Origin: Sulfurimonas autotrophica DSM 16294
Lineage (GTDB): Bacteria > Campylobacterota > Campylobacteria > Campylobacterales > Sulfurimonadaceae
Assembly: GCF_000147355.1 (NCBI RefSeq)
Contig: NC_014506.1
Location: forward strand, 1,550,001-1,614,000
Reading direction: 5' to 3'
Length of the DNA stretch: 64,000 nt
In this document: positions 21,001 through 29,149 of the stretch, piece by piece
How the letters are laid out: every line of letters starts with the position of its first letter
How positions within the stretch are numbered: position 1 is the first letter of the stretch
Translations under genes and position numbers: made by a program
The notes under the pieces: model-generated
The model's input: only the letters and a program-made list of their open reading frames with translations
What the model was told of the DNA's origin: nothing
The model's database searches: none

Positions 21001-21015
21001 ATTATGTAAAGAACA
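21001..21015 (-). promoter_or_regulatory. boxA-like antitermination element upstream of 16S
   Basis: On the minus strand this reads TGTTCTTTACATAAT, close to the enterobacterial rRNA boxA core TGCTCTTTAACAA. NusB-NusE binding here would support antitermination. The assignment rests on this resemblance and the position only. Confidence 0.45.
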
Positions 21016-21326
21016 CATTACTGTGCATTACTGATCTTTGCCCAAGATTTAAAAATCATTGGCTTTATTAAGACATTAAGAGTGCTTAAGCTCTTAATGA
21101 ATATAGTTATCTATTACTATAGGGAAACTAACTATAAATAGTTAGATTTCAAAATAGAATAGACGGTTGTTGTTATATTAGTTATTTCTAAGTAATAGTA
21201 ACTAGTTGTTATTACATCTAGCTCTCTTACTTGCTTAGTTTTCAATGATCTCAAACTGATTCAAGTGGCTTCAACTCGAAGTCTCTCTAGGCCTTTTAAA
21301 CAAGGTCTCTCTGTTTGTGGATGGGA

Positions 21327-21332
21327 ATTATA
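21327..21332 (-). promoter_or_regulatory. rRNA operon -10 box (TATAAT)
   Basis: This is a perfect TATAAT on the minus strand, about 330 bases upstream of 16S and upstream of the 16S processing arm, followed by GC-rich CCC-containing sequence. No consensus -35 is seen 17 bases upstream (GCGAAT), as is common in this phylum. Confidence 0.6.
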
Positions 21333-21426
21333 GGGGAGTGTTGCTTAGAATTCGCTTAATGCTTGAAAGGATTTATGAGAAGTTTTTTTAAGAGTTTTCT
21401 TTGTTAACATATTTTAACTATACAGA

Positions 21427-22134
21427 TTATAATATATGTGCATAGCCCGTTTCAGGCTCTATTTTAATAACTATTTCATTTGCATTATTAGCACTTGTTT
21501 TTGGATTGACACAAGTATTTGTACATAACTTTACATAAATTGCAGAAATAGCCACTTTATCTACCGAATAACTTAAGGCAGCAGCAGAAGTTGAACTGGT
21601 ATTACCTCTATAAGGTCTACCTAAGTGATCAAATAAGATTCTTTTTACGTTAGATCCAGTTCCACCACCATTTACTGTAACATCACCAATACCGTATTTA
21701 TTCCCTATCGCTAATTCATTTGAAAGTTTTTTTGTTTCGGAGTTGTCAAATGAACCAAAAGCAGCACCAATTAAATATTTATCTTTACTGGCAGGATTTT
21801 GAGCCACCTCTACATCTGTATAGGTACTATTAGCGCCGGGGTTGCCATCATATGCACCGACAGAAGAAGGCGAATCTGCAAATATCATATAAGAGTTTGT
21901 TCCTCCCGCTGTAGAAAATGCCAACTGCCATTTCTGCCTATACCATAAAGGCTCATTCGCATCAAACTTATCATCAATCATAGCTAAGTGCTGTGTATAC
22001 CTAATATGTGAAACTAATTGCACTGCAACTTCTTGTAAAGAATTTGATCGGGTATTTGGAATTATCACTGCAGCTAATATGCCGACAACGACTATTACAA
22101 AAATGAGTTCTAAAAGAGTAAAAGCTTTTTTCAT
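21427..22134 (-). CDS. Type IV pilin-like (pseudopilin) protein with N-terminal methylation motif
   Basis: This 235-residue protein begins MKKAFTLLELIFVIVVVGIL, a class III prepilin signal. Cleavage is expected after alanine 4, which replaces the usual glycine; the conserved phenylalanine and the glutamate at +5 are present, followed by a membrane helix to about residue 25. The rest is a soluble beta-rich domain with a cysteine pair (CTNTC) near the C-terminus. It resembles GspH/FimT-like minor pseudopilins of epsilon-proteobacteria, which act in type II secretion or pilus and DNA-uptake machines. No other pilus genes are in the window. Confidence 0.82.
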   Translation of the reverse strand: MKKAFTLLELIFVIVVVGILAAVIIPNTRSNSLQEVAVQLVSHIRYTQHLAMIDDKFDANEPLWYRQKWQLAFSTAGGTNSYMIFADSPSSVGAYDGNPGANSTYTDVEVAQNPASKDKYLIGAAFGSFDNSETKKLSNELAIGNKYGIGDVTVNGGGTGSNVKRILFDHLGRPYRGNTSSTSAAALSYSVDKVAISAIYVKLCTNTCVNPKTSANNANEIVIKIEPETGYAHIL

Positions 22135-22189
22135 GTTTCTAGTATATCAAAATAATTTATAATTTAAAAGTAAAGAGAGGGGAAAGTTA

Positions 22190-22232
22190 AAAAATAAGAG
22201 CAAAACAGGCGAAGAGCTTAACTCTTTGCCTG
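22190..22232 (-). terminator. Intrinsic terminator of the aclBA operon
   Basis: A strong stem at 22206-22232 (CAGGC-A-AAGAG with CTCTT-C-GCCTG, one mismatch, five-base loop) lies ten bases after the aclA stop. It is followed on the minus strand by TTTT and then ATTTTTT. Confidence 0.85.
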
Positions 22233-22242
22233 AACAGTAAAA

Positions 22243-24057
22243 TTAAATTTTTTCTGCTTTTTTAACATCATAAAGGATATCATCCATTGGATGTCTGTAC
22301 ATTGGCATTGCAAGACGTTTTTCATCAAGAACGTGTCCGATGAAACCGATTGAACGACCCACTATGAAGAATGCATTCAGAGTACCTGACTCGATAAACT
22401 CATTAATTTCTTCTTCAGAGTATCCAAGAGCTCTCCACATATCAACCATTAAGATACCGATAGTACCGTCAACATTTAGAATAAGGTTCTCTTTTTTACT
22501 TGTAGTTAACGCTTCAACAGTTTTTGCATAGTCAAGAAGGGAATGACTTGGAAAATGTTCTGCTGCATAGTTCATAAGACCAGTTACACGTAAATCTGGA
22601 TTTTTCAAAGATTTAATACGGTGACCGATACCTGGGATTGGCACACCTTCTTTTTTCATATAACCTAAAAATTGAGCAGGAGTCATATTGTTGTCATCCG
22701 CATATTTAAAGTATTTAGCAGCGCCGTCAATTGCACCGCCGAAACGTGGACCAATTGTTAAAAGACCAGTTACTAATGATTCAACAACAGATTTTCCTGC
22801 ACGAGCAGTTACTTTTGCATTGTGTGCACCAGAAACTGCAGGACCATGGTCTGCAACAGTTTTGATTACAGTTTCAATAAAGTCTGTAGCCCATTTTGGA
22901 TACTGTTTTTTGAACCATAATAAAGAGATAACATCACCGATGCCTTTACCGGTGTCAGGAGTAGCAACAGAAGAGATAGGAAAACCTGCATATGTTGCTT
23001 CTTCACCTCTGTCATCAGAGATTGTACAAATAAAGTTTTTAGGACGACGTATTTTAGGAATAGTATTGATTTCAGGCTCTTCAATTTCACCGATGATTCC
23101 TTTTGATTTTAAATCATCATAAACTTCCATAATAGTTGCCGGTAAATCATTAAATGTTGCCGGAACATGGATACCTGCTTCTGCCATAGCTTTGTTTTTA
23201 GCTTCTGCAGTTTCTCTTTCAGCATTTGCTGATGCACCTGCATGACCGAATTGAACGCCTGAATCATAATATTTTGCAATTGTACCGATACACCATGCGA
23301 TGATCGGTTTAGTAATTTTTCCGCTTTTAACAGCTTCGATTACTTTATACTCTTCTGTACCACCGACTTCACCAAGTAAAATCATATATTTTACATCTGG
23401 ATTTTTTTCCATACGAAGTAAGTTGTCAATAAAAACTGATCCGACAAATCTATCACCACCGATAGCAACACCCTCAGCAATACCATCAGCATTAATAGCG
23501 ATAATATTTGAAAGCTCATTAAAAAGGCCACCTGAACGTGTTACAAGTCCACATGAACCCTCACGGTGAAGTTTTGAATTAATAATATTTTCGATTGTAC
23601 CACCAATATTGGCAATTTTAAATGCACCTGGAACAATTGCACCAACAGTTGCCGGTCCGATTACAGTAACATTTAACTCTCTTGCATATGCATTCATACC
23701 ACGAGCAAGTCTTTCAGGAATACCCTCAGCAGTAATCATGATAGTTTTAAATCCACCAATATTTAGTGCTTCCATAGTCACATCGTAAGCAGTTCTAAAT
23801 GATGCAAAGTTTAAAAGTACATCAGCTTGTGGCTGAGCAGCTTTTGCTTCCGGTGTACTTTTATAAAGAGGAATCATAATTTCATCCCCACCCCAGAAAA
23901 ATTTCTCAAATTTATTTGCGCTTGTAGGAGCTACAATAGCTGCAACAGATGGTGTTTCTCTTTTGATTGTATAATCATAATCAAGCATTCTTTGAATAGC
24001 TGTTTTGTTATTATTCCAAAAAATTGCTTGTGTATCTCTAGTAAATAATTTTCCCAT
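22243..24057 (-). CDS. aclA: ATP citrate lyase, large subunit AclA
   Basis: This 604-residue protein combines a succinyl-CoA-synthetase-alpha-like N-terminal part with a citrate-synthase-like C-terminal part, as in the two-subunit ATP citrate lyases of Chlorobium and Campylobacterota. The phosphohistidine site is in FGHAGASAN near residue 275. The citryl-CoA-cleaving domain shows FGGAIDGAAKYF and GIPGIGHRIKS. The enzyme splits citrate with ATP and CoA into acetyl-CoA and oxaloacetate, the key step of the reductive TCA cycle for carbon fixation. It lies nine bases after aclB and is followed by a strong terminator. Confidence 0.96.
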   Translation of the reverse strand: MGKLFTRDTQAIFWNNNKTAIQRMLDYDYTIKRETPSVAAIVAPTSANKFEKFFWGGDEIMIPLYKSTPEAKAAQPQADVLLNFASFRTAYDVTMEALNIGGFKTIMITAEGIPERLARGMNAYARELNVTVIGPATVGAIVPGAFKIANIGGTIENIINSKLHREGSCGLVTRSGGLFNELSNIIAINADGIAEGVAIGGDRFVGSVFIDNLLRMEKNPDVKYMILLGEVGGTEEYKVIEAVKSGKITKPIIAWCIGTIAKYYDSGVQFGHAGASANAERETAEAKNKAMAEAGIHVPATFNDLPATIMEVYDDLKSKGIIGEIEEPEINTIPKIRRPKNFICTISDDRGEEATYAGFPISSVATPDTGKGIGDVISLLWFKKQYPKWATDFIETVIKTVADHGPAVSGAHNAKVTARAGKSVVESLVTGLLTIGPRFGGAIDGAAKYFKYADDNNMTPAQFLGYMKKEGVPIPGIGHRIKSLKNPDLRVTGLMNYAAEHFPSHSLLDYAKTVEALTTSKKENLILNVDGTIGILMVDMWRALGYSEEEINEFIESGTLNAFFIVGRSIGFIGHVLDEKRLAMPMYRHPMDDILYDVKKAEKI

Positions 24058-24066
24058 CTCTTCTCC

Positions 24067-25407
24067 TTACTTTTCTTCTAGTGCCATACGCACGATGTCT
24101 GTAACATGTGTTTCTGGTCCATAAACTTCAATACTTAAACCTAATTTGTCAGCAGCTTCTTTAATATCTTTTAGACCTTTTTCATAGTTTGGTCCACCAC
24201 GACGAACGTAGATTTTAATTCCAACTTCTTTCATTTTATCAGCATACTCTTCAAAAGCCTGAATAATACCTGTAAATGTTTTTGCAACATCAGTAAAGTT
24301 TGCAATAGCTCCACCGATAATTAAAATTTTATCTCGACCTTTAGGGTCTTTTTCTCTAGTCATTAAATCAAGTAGAGTTTCTGCATAAAATTTTGTTTCA
24401 CCTGTAGTTGGACCACCTGAATACTCACCATAATTGGCAAGATCTTCTATACCTGCAAAGTCAGCAATAGTATCAGCATATACAACTGAAGCACCACCAC
24501 CGGCAACCATAGTCCAGATTCTAGCATCTGGTTTTAAAAGAGTAAGTTTTAATGAAGCACCTGTTTTTGCATCTGCTTCTTCAATCGCTTCAACTTCAGG
24601 AGATTTTGCTTCCATACCAAATGCAGTAGGATATTCAATATCACCCCACTCCTCTGTCATCATAAATCCAGCAGTATCATCAAGTTTTGCAACCATATCC
24701 AAGAGCTCGATTTTACTCCCTTGCATTACAAATGGATTGATTTCAAGGTAAGCGAAGTTTAATTTACGATACGCTTTGAAAAAACCGATTGCAAATTTCG
24801 CAAAGTTTTCTTTGTCTTCCGGTTTAACATCAGCCGGGACATTTGCTTTGATTTTTTCAGCGATTTCTTCTTCAGTTGCTGTAATTGGGAATGCTAATTC
24901 TGTAACTTTTTCATCCCAACCTTCTTCAACTTCCATACCACCTTCAGCTGATAGATAAAGAACGTCTTCATCACCAACAACAGTTGCAGAAATATAATAC
25001 TCTTCTGATTGGTCATGTGGAGTAAACGGCTCAACGATAAAGTGTGTTAATCTATCTACTTTTGGCTCACCTGTCGGAGTATCCCCATCAAATGAAAAGT
25101 ATACAGACTGATCTTCTTTTGCTTTTTCATCAATCCATGCTGCTGCTTTTTCTAAAGTAACATCACCCGGCTTTTGATCTTTAAAAAGTACAAGTCCATT
25201 TTTACCGCGTTTACCAAATAACATATCCGGTTTTACAACTAATGGCTTTTCTTTTAACCATGGTTTTTCTTTTGCAGCTTCAAGTAATTCAGCACCTGAT
25301 GTTACTAGAACTGTCTCGTATGCATAACTGAAATCTGGAAAGTATTTATTCCAATGTTTTGCTAAAATTGACTTCGCGTCATATTCTCGTATCGCTTTTT
25401 GAGCCAT
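24067..25407 (-). CDS. aclB: ATP citrate lyase, small subunit AclB
   Basis: This 446-residue protein starts MAQKAIREYDAKSILAKHW and has an ATP-grasp domain followed by a CoA-ligase-like domain (VAGGGASVVYADTIADF, GGPTTGETKFYAETLLD, IIGGAIANFTDVAKTF). It corresponds to the N-terminal third of animal ATP citrate lyase and pairs with AclA. A GGGAG ribosome-binding site precedes the ATG. It is the first gene of a two-gene operon with its own promoter, as expected for a highly expressed autotrophy enzyme. Confidence 0.96.
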   Translation of the reverse strand: MAQKAIREYDAKSILAKHWNKYFPDFSYAYETVLVTSGAELLEAAKEKPWLKEKPLVVKPDMLFGKRGKNGLVLFKDQKPGDVTLEKAAAWIDEKAKEDQSVYFSFDGDTPTGEPKVDRLTHFIVEPFTPHDQSEEYYISATVVGDEDVLYLSAEGGMEVEEGWDEKVTELAFPITATEEEIAEKIKANVPADVKPEDKENFAKFAIGFFKAYRKLNFAYLEINPFVMQGSKIELLDMVAKLDDTAGFMMTEEWGDIEYPTAFGMEAKSPEVEAIEEADAKTGASLKLTLLKPDARIWTMVAGGGASVVYADTIADFAGIEDLANYGEYSGGPTTGETKFYAETLLDLMTREKDPKGRDKILIIGGAIANFTDVAKTFTGIIQAFEEYADKMKEVGIKIYVRRGGPNYEKGLKDIKEAADKLGLSIEVYGPETHVTDIVRMALEEK

Positions 25408-25437
25408 AGAAACTCCCTGTTTTGATATTTGTGGATT

Positions 25438-25443
25438 ATTCTA
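25438..25443 (-). promoter_or_regulatory. Extended -10 promoter of aclBA
   Basis: On the minus strand the sequence reads TATGCTAGAAT, an extended -10 (TG-n-TAGAAT), about 30 bases upstream of the aclB ATG. No clear -35 is seen. Confidence 0.6.
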
Positions 25444-25494
25444 GCATAAAGTATTAAACAAATATCTTTGGTTTATATTAACTATTAAATAGAT

Positions 25495-26688
25495 TTATTT
25501 ATTGTTTAATTTAGTAACATTAGCTCTATATAGAACTTTATTTTTGTAACTTATTGTTACATTATTTTTTTGATTTGAATCTAATTCTATTTCTTTCAAA
25601 ATATTTTTATCACATTTATTAATAGAATAAAACTTTAATCTTGACTGCATATCTTTATTTGTTGTTAAACAAAATATATTCATTGCTTTTAGCTTATTTG
25701 CCAGTTCTTTTGCAATATGCATTTTATATGCAAAATGTTTTTTAGGATTGTCCAAAAGTAGATACAGCTCTTTGTTAAACAAAACAAGTAATGTATTAAA
25801 AATCAAAAACACAAATGCCAATACAAATATAGCTCTATATCTTTTTCTAAAATTTTTGAGTCTTACTCTGTATGAATGAGCAAAAGTTTTTGCGGCTAAG
25901 GGCAGAGCTAGAATCAGATAAGGAGCAAATAATTCGATCTCAACACGTTGTCTAAATGACAATAGCAAAGAAAATAATAAAGCTGTTGATGCTATATACC
26001 AAATTTTATCACTCTCATCATTCAAGTAACCGCGGTATAATATATAGAATAAATATATAAATATAATCGGTGTGAAAATAGCACTGTAAACACCTATGGT
26101 ATCTAAAAAATGGCCACTTGGAACACCGGAAATATTTAAACCGTAGATATAAATTGATAATCCGACGAGAAAAAGATTATAAAAAATTAATATTTTATTT
26201 TTTTGAAAAATATAGTATATTGCAAGTCCTAAAAACAGATATATAAAGCCTGCATCTAAAAGTGCATATGCAAATAATAATGTACATACATAATAATCAT
26301 TTAGTTTCTGACTTAAGTATATATATAAAAATAATCCAAAAATAATTAAACCCGCATGGCTGACAACAAGTGCAGCACTAATAACTCCAGGTAAAAGAAC
26401 AAAAACTACAACAAGCCACAGTCTGTTTCTTTGTAGCTTCAAGTATCTTACTGAAATCTGATATAACAGCCATGCGCTTGAGAGATGAAAAAGTATCATA
26501 ACAAATCGCAAACCAAAATCATTTTGTCCAAAAATATTTAATGAGAACTTAACAAGTTTTTGCAAAAAAGAAGTATGCTCGTATAAAAGCGCCGCTTCTG
26601 AAGGAGATATAGAGATTTGAGAGGTTTGAAAAAATAAAATAAGTGCATCGAACCCAAGTATTATGAATAAGATGATTCTGTATTTCAT
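25495..26688 (-). CDS. Multi-spanning membrane protein resembling GT-C glycosyltransferases
   Basis: This 397-residue protein has around ten hydrophobic segments and a basic C-terminal tail of about 90 residues. The N-terminal pattern is a first membrane helix, a periplasmic acidic stretch with SPSEAALLYE, then NDFGLRFVMILFHLSSAWLLYQISVRYL. This resembles ArnT/PMT-type GT-C transferases that use polyprenyl-phosphate sugars, although a canonical DD or DE loop motif is not clear. The ATG overlaps the trpG stop as ATGA. Function is unassigned. Confidence 0.55.
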   Translation of the reverse strand: MKYRIILFIILGFDALILFFQTSQISISPSEAALLYEHTSFLQKLVKFSLNIFGQNDFGLRFVMILFHLSSAWLLYQISVRYLKLQRNRLWLVVVFVLLPGVISAALVVSHAGLIIFGLFLYIYLSQKLNDYYVCTLLFAYALLDAGFIYLFLGLAIYYIFQKNKILIFYNLFLVGLSIYIYGLNISGVPSGHFLDTIGVYSAIFTPIIFIYLFYILYRGYLNDESDKIWYIASTALLFSLLLSFRQRVEIELFAPYLILALPLAAKTFAHSYRVRLKNFRKRYRAIFVLAFVFLIFNTLLVLFNKELYLLLDNPKKHFAYKMHIAKELANKLKAMNIFCLTTNKDMQSRLKFYSINKCDKNILKEIELDSNQKNNVTISYKNKVLYRANVTKLNNK

Positions 26689-27251
26689 AATTTCAGAAAA
26701 TTTCCAATAATTTCATGCCCATATTCACTCATAATAGATTCAGGATGAAACTGCACGCCGTAAATATCTTTATCTTTAATTTTTAGTGCCATTATTTCAT
26801 TATCATCCATGCTATAAGCAGTCGGTTCAATGTTCTTTGGTAATGTATTTTTATCAACAATCAAAGAGTGATAACGTGTTGCCGTAAATTCCTCCGGCAG
26901 GGCATCAAATATCTTACATGTAGAGTGTTTGATTTTAGATGTTTTACCATGCATCATATTTTTAGCACGGACAACATCAGCGCCAAAGACTTGCGCAATG
27001 CTCTGATGTCCTAAACATATCCCAAGAATCGGTAATTTATCTTGAAAATAATCTATAACATCCAAAGTTACACCTGCTTCATCAGGCGAAGCTGGTCCGG
27101 GAGAGATAATTATCTTTTGCGGGTTAAGTGCTTCTATTTCTTTGACACTCATCTCATCATTACGTATAATTTTCAAATCTGCACCAAGTTCCCTACAATA
27201 CTGAACAATATTATATGTAAAACTATCATAATTATCTATCATTAAAATCAA
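26685..27251 (-). CDS. trpG: Anthranilate/aminodeoxychorismate synthase glutamine amidotransferase subunit
   Basis: This 188-residue class I glutamine amidotransferase begins with IDNYDSFTYN. It has the oxyanion and nucleophile region GICLGHQSIAQ with the catalytic cysteine, and the HPES motif (GVQFHPESIMSEYG). It supplies ammonia from glutamine to TrpE and/or PabB in tryptophan and folate synthesis; single-copy epsilon enzymes often serve both, so pabA is an equally valid name. I keep TTG 27251, with AGGA seven bases upstream, because it gives the usual MILMIDNYDSF start; ATG 27242 is the alternative. No trpE or pabB is adjacent. Confidence 0.9.
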   Translation of the reverse strand: MILMIDNYDSFTYNIVQYCRELGADLKIIRNDEMSVKEIEALNPQKIIISPGPASPDEAGVTLDVIDYFQDKLPILGICLGHQSIAQVFGADVVRAKNMMHGKTSKIKHSTCKIFDALPEEFTATRYHSLIVDKNTLPKNIEPTAYSMDDNEIMALKIKDKDIYGVQFHPESIMSEYGHEIIGNFLKL

Positions 27252-27311
27252 AATTTTTCCTACTAACTAATCTGTAAATTTTTTGTAGTATATCTATATT
27301 GCTCTTTTATT

Positions 27312-28337
27312 TTACTTATTGATATTCTCACCTGTGTCGAGCAAGACACCAATCCATTGTGTATTTTGATTAGCATCAAAAATAATTTTTGCCATAATTG
27401 TCAAAGGAATAGATAAAAGCATACCGACTATACCTAAGAGCCATCCCCAAAACAGGAGTGAAAGAAAAATAATTAAGGTAGATAGTCCCAAACCTTTGCC
27501 CATCACCTTTGGCTCAACAATCGAACCAATTACTACATTTATTACAGTATATAATAGCGTTACCAGTAAAGCACTCATAGCGCCAAGCTGTACTAATGTA
27601 ATTAAAACAGCTGGAATAGCTGCAATAATAGAGCCTATATTTGGAATAAAATTAAGCATAAAGGCTAAGATACCCCATAAAAAAGCATAGTCTGTACCTA
27701 TAAAAGAGAGACTGAGCCACACTATGACACCTGTAAGCAGTGAGATAAGTGCCTTAAGTACCATGTAATTTTTTATTTTAGAAAAAATTGTTTCTATATG
27801 TGCTATTGTTTCCTGATGTCCATCGGCAAATTCAACTTTTTTTACAAAATATTGTGATTCAAGAAGCATAAATACAACTGTTAAAATAATAATAAAGCCA
27901 TTTGTAAACATAGAACCCATACTTTGAATAATGCTTGTTGCAAATTTCATCGCCTGTTTCATATTAATAAGGTTTGAAATATCATCCGTAGAAATTGCTA
28001 TACCTAAAGAAGCTGCATAGGTAGAAATAAGTTGATAGTATCCGGAAAGTTTTTGTGCATATGTATCAATATTGGCACTAAAGTCATGAACAGAAGTACC
28101 TATCAATTTTGCGACAAATGCTAAAAACAAAATAAAAACTGTGATAACCAGTGTTACTGATAAAATATCTGCAATACCTTTTGAGTTAAAATAATTATAT
28201 AAAGGAGAGAGAATAATAGCAATAAATAAAGAGAGTAAAAAAGGAATGATAATTACAGAAGCGCTTTTTATACCTGCTAAAACAATCACGACACTTGCCA
28301 TTACAATAAAATAATAGCCTATTTTATGTTCTTTCAT
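27312..28337 (-). CDS. AI-2E family transporter (PerM/YdiK-like)
   Basis: This 341-residue membrane protein has about eight hydrophobic segments. It contains the family's C-terminal region: LWGILAFMLNFIPNIGSIIAAIPAVLITL, then VEPKVMGKGLGLSTLIIFLSLLFWGWLLGIVGMLLSIPLT. The family includes proposed autoinducer-2 exporters and cation/proton antiporters, so the transported substrate cannot be assigned. It begins ten bases after the ABC permease gene and may share the end of the flagellar transcript. Confidence 0.87.
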   Translation of the reverse strand: MKEHKIGYYFIVMASVVIVLAGIKSASVIIIPFLLSLFIAIILSPLYNYFNSKGIADILSVTLVITVFILFLAFVAKLIGTSVHDFSANIDTYAQKLSGYYQLISTYAASLGIAISTDDISNLINMKQAMKFATSIIQSMGSMFTNGFIIILTVVFMLLESQYFVKKVEFADGHQETIAHIETIFSKIKNYMVLKALISLLTGVIVWLSLSFIGTDYAFLWGILAFMLNFIPNIGSIIAAIPAVLITLVQLGAMSALLVTLLYTVINVVIGSIVEPKVMGKGLGLSTLIIFLSLLFWGWLLGIVGMLLSIPLTIMAKIIFDANQNTQWIGVLLDTGENINK

Positions 28338-28347
28338 AATTTTACCT

Positions 28348-29145
28348 TTAGGTTTGTATCTCTTTTTGATTTGTAATTTGCTGTAAATAGTTTGAAATAT
28401 TAATAAGCGAAAACGTTACTAAAAAAATCATTAAACCCGGGAAAAAACTTACCCACCAAGCAATTTCAACAACATCTTTTCCCCCACTTAAAATTGTACC
28501 CCAACTCATTTGCGGTGCGACAATTCCTAATCCCAAAAAACTCAATCCTGATTCTGCCAGAATAGCACCTCCGACGCCGAAAGTAAAACTTACAAAATAA
28601 ATCGGAGCTAAAATTGGGGCATAATATTTAAAGAGTATTTTTAATTTATTTACTCTTGCAATATTTAAAATCTTAATAAAGGGTTGTGAAGTGATTTTAA
28701 AACTCTCAGAACGTATAAGTCTTGCTGTTGTCATCCATCCTGTAATAGATATAATAACGATTAAAACCAAGGCTGAAGCATTTACATAACTGACAAGTGC
28801 AAGCAGTAAAAAAAATGTTGGAAAGGTTAAAAACAAATCTACTGTAATGACAAATATTTTATCTACGCTTCCCCTGAAATAACCGGCCATCGAACCCAAT
28901 ATTAATCCAATGAACGAAGCAATAAATGCACTGCCTACGCCAATAATTAAAGAGACTTTGCCGCCTACAATTAAACGTGCCAGAATATCCCTTCCTAATC
29001 TGTCCGTGCCTAAAGGATGAGCCAAAGAAGGAGCTAAAAGAATTGATTTTGCATCTAAAGAATAGGGGTTGACATGGTAAAGTTCTAAACCGAAAAAAGA
29101 GAATACAAATATGAAAATAAGAATGAATATACTGAGCTTAGGCAT
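28348..29145 (-). CDS. ABC transporter permease, OppC/DppC/NikC type
   Basis: This 265-residue protein has an N-terminal membrane helix, the signature HPLGTDRLGRDILARLIVGGKVSL typical of OppC-type permeases, about five further membrane segments, and an EAA-type loop (ILAESGLSFLGLGIVAPQMSWG). Such permeases import peptides or nickel together with a DppB-type permease, ATPases and a binding protein. None of these partners is in the window, so this is an orphan or relies on partners elsewhere. It starts four bases after flgK on the same strand. Confidence 0.85.
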   Translation of the reverse strand: MPKLSIFILIFIFVFSFFGLELYHVNPYSLDAKSILLAPSLAHPLGTDRLGRDILARLIVGGKVSLIIGVGSAFIASFIGLILGSMAGYFRGSVDKIFVITVDLFLTFPTFFLLLALVSYVNASALVLIVIISITGWMTTARLIRSESFKITSQPFIKILNIARVNKLKILFKYYAPILAPIYFVSFTFGVGGAILAESGLSFLGLGIVAPQMSWGTILSGGKDVVEIAWWVSFFPGLMIFLVTFSLINISNYLQQITNQKEIQT

Positions 29146-29149
29146 AAAA

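Larger units (their letters stand above)
20998..21426 (-). other. rRNA operon leader and promoter region (no protein gene)
   Basis: This 429-base stretch contains no credible protein gene. Reading toward 16S it holds a promoter (TATAAT at 21327-21332), the 16S processing arm (21226-21251), two clean hairpins and a boxA-like element. The hairpins are 21128-21145 (seven-base-pair stem, four-base loop) and 21074-21099 (nine-base-pair stem, eight-base loop). Confidence 0.75.

Noticed and set aside
22866-23122. Reverse- and alternate-frame open frames inside aclA
   Set aside because: They are shadows of the strong aclA frame, with no ribosome-binding site or domain pattern.
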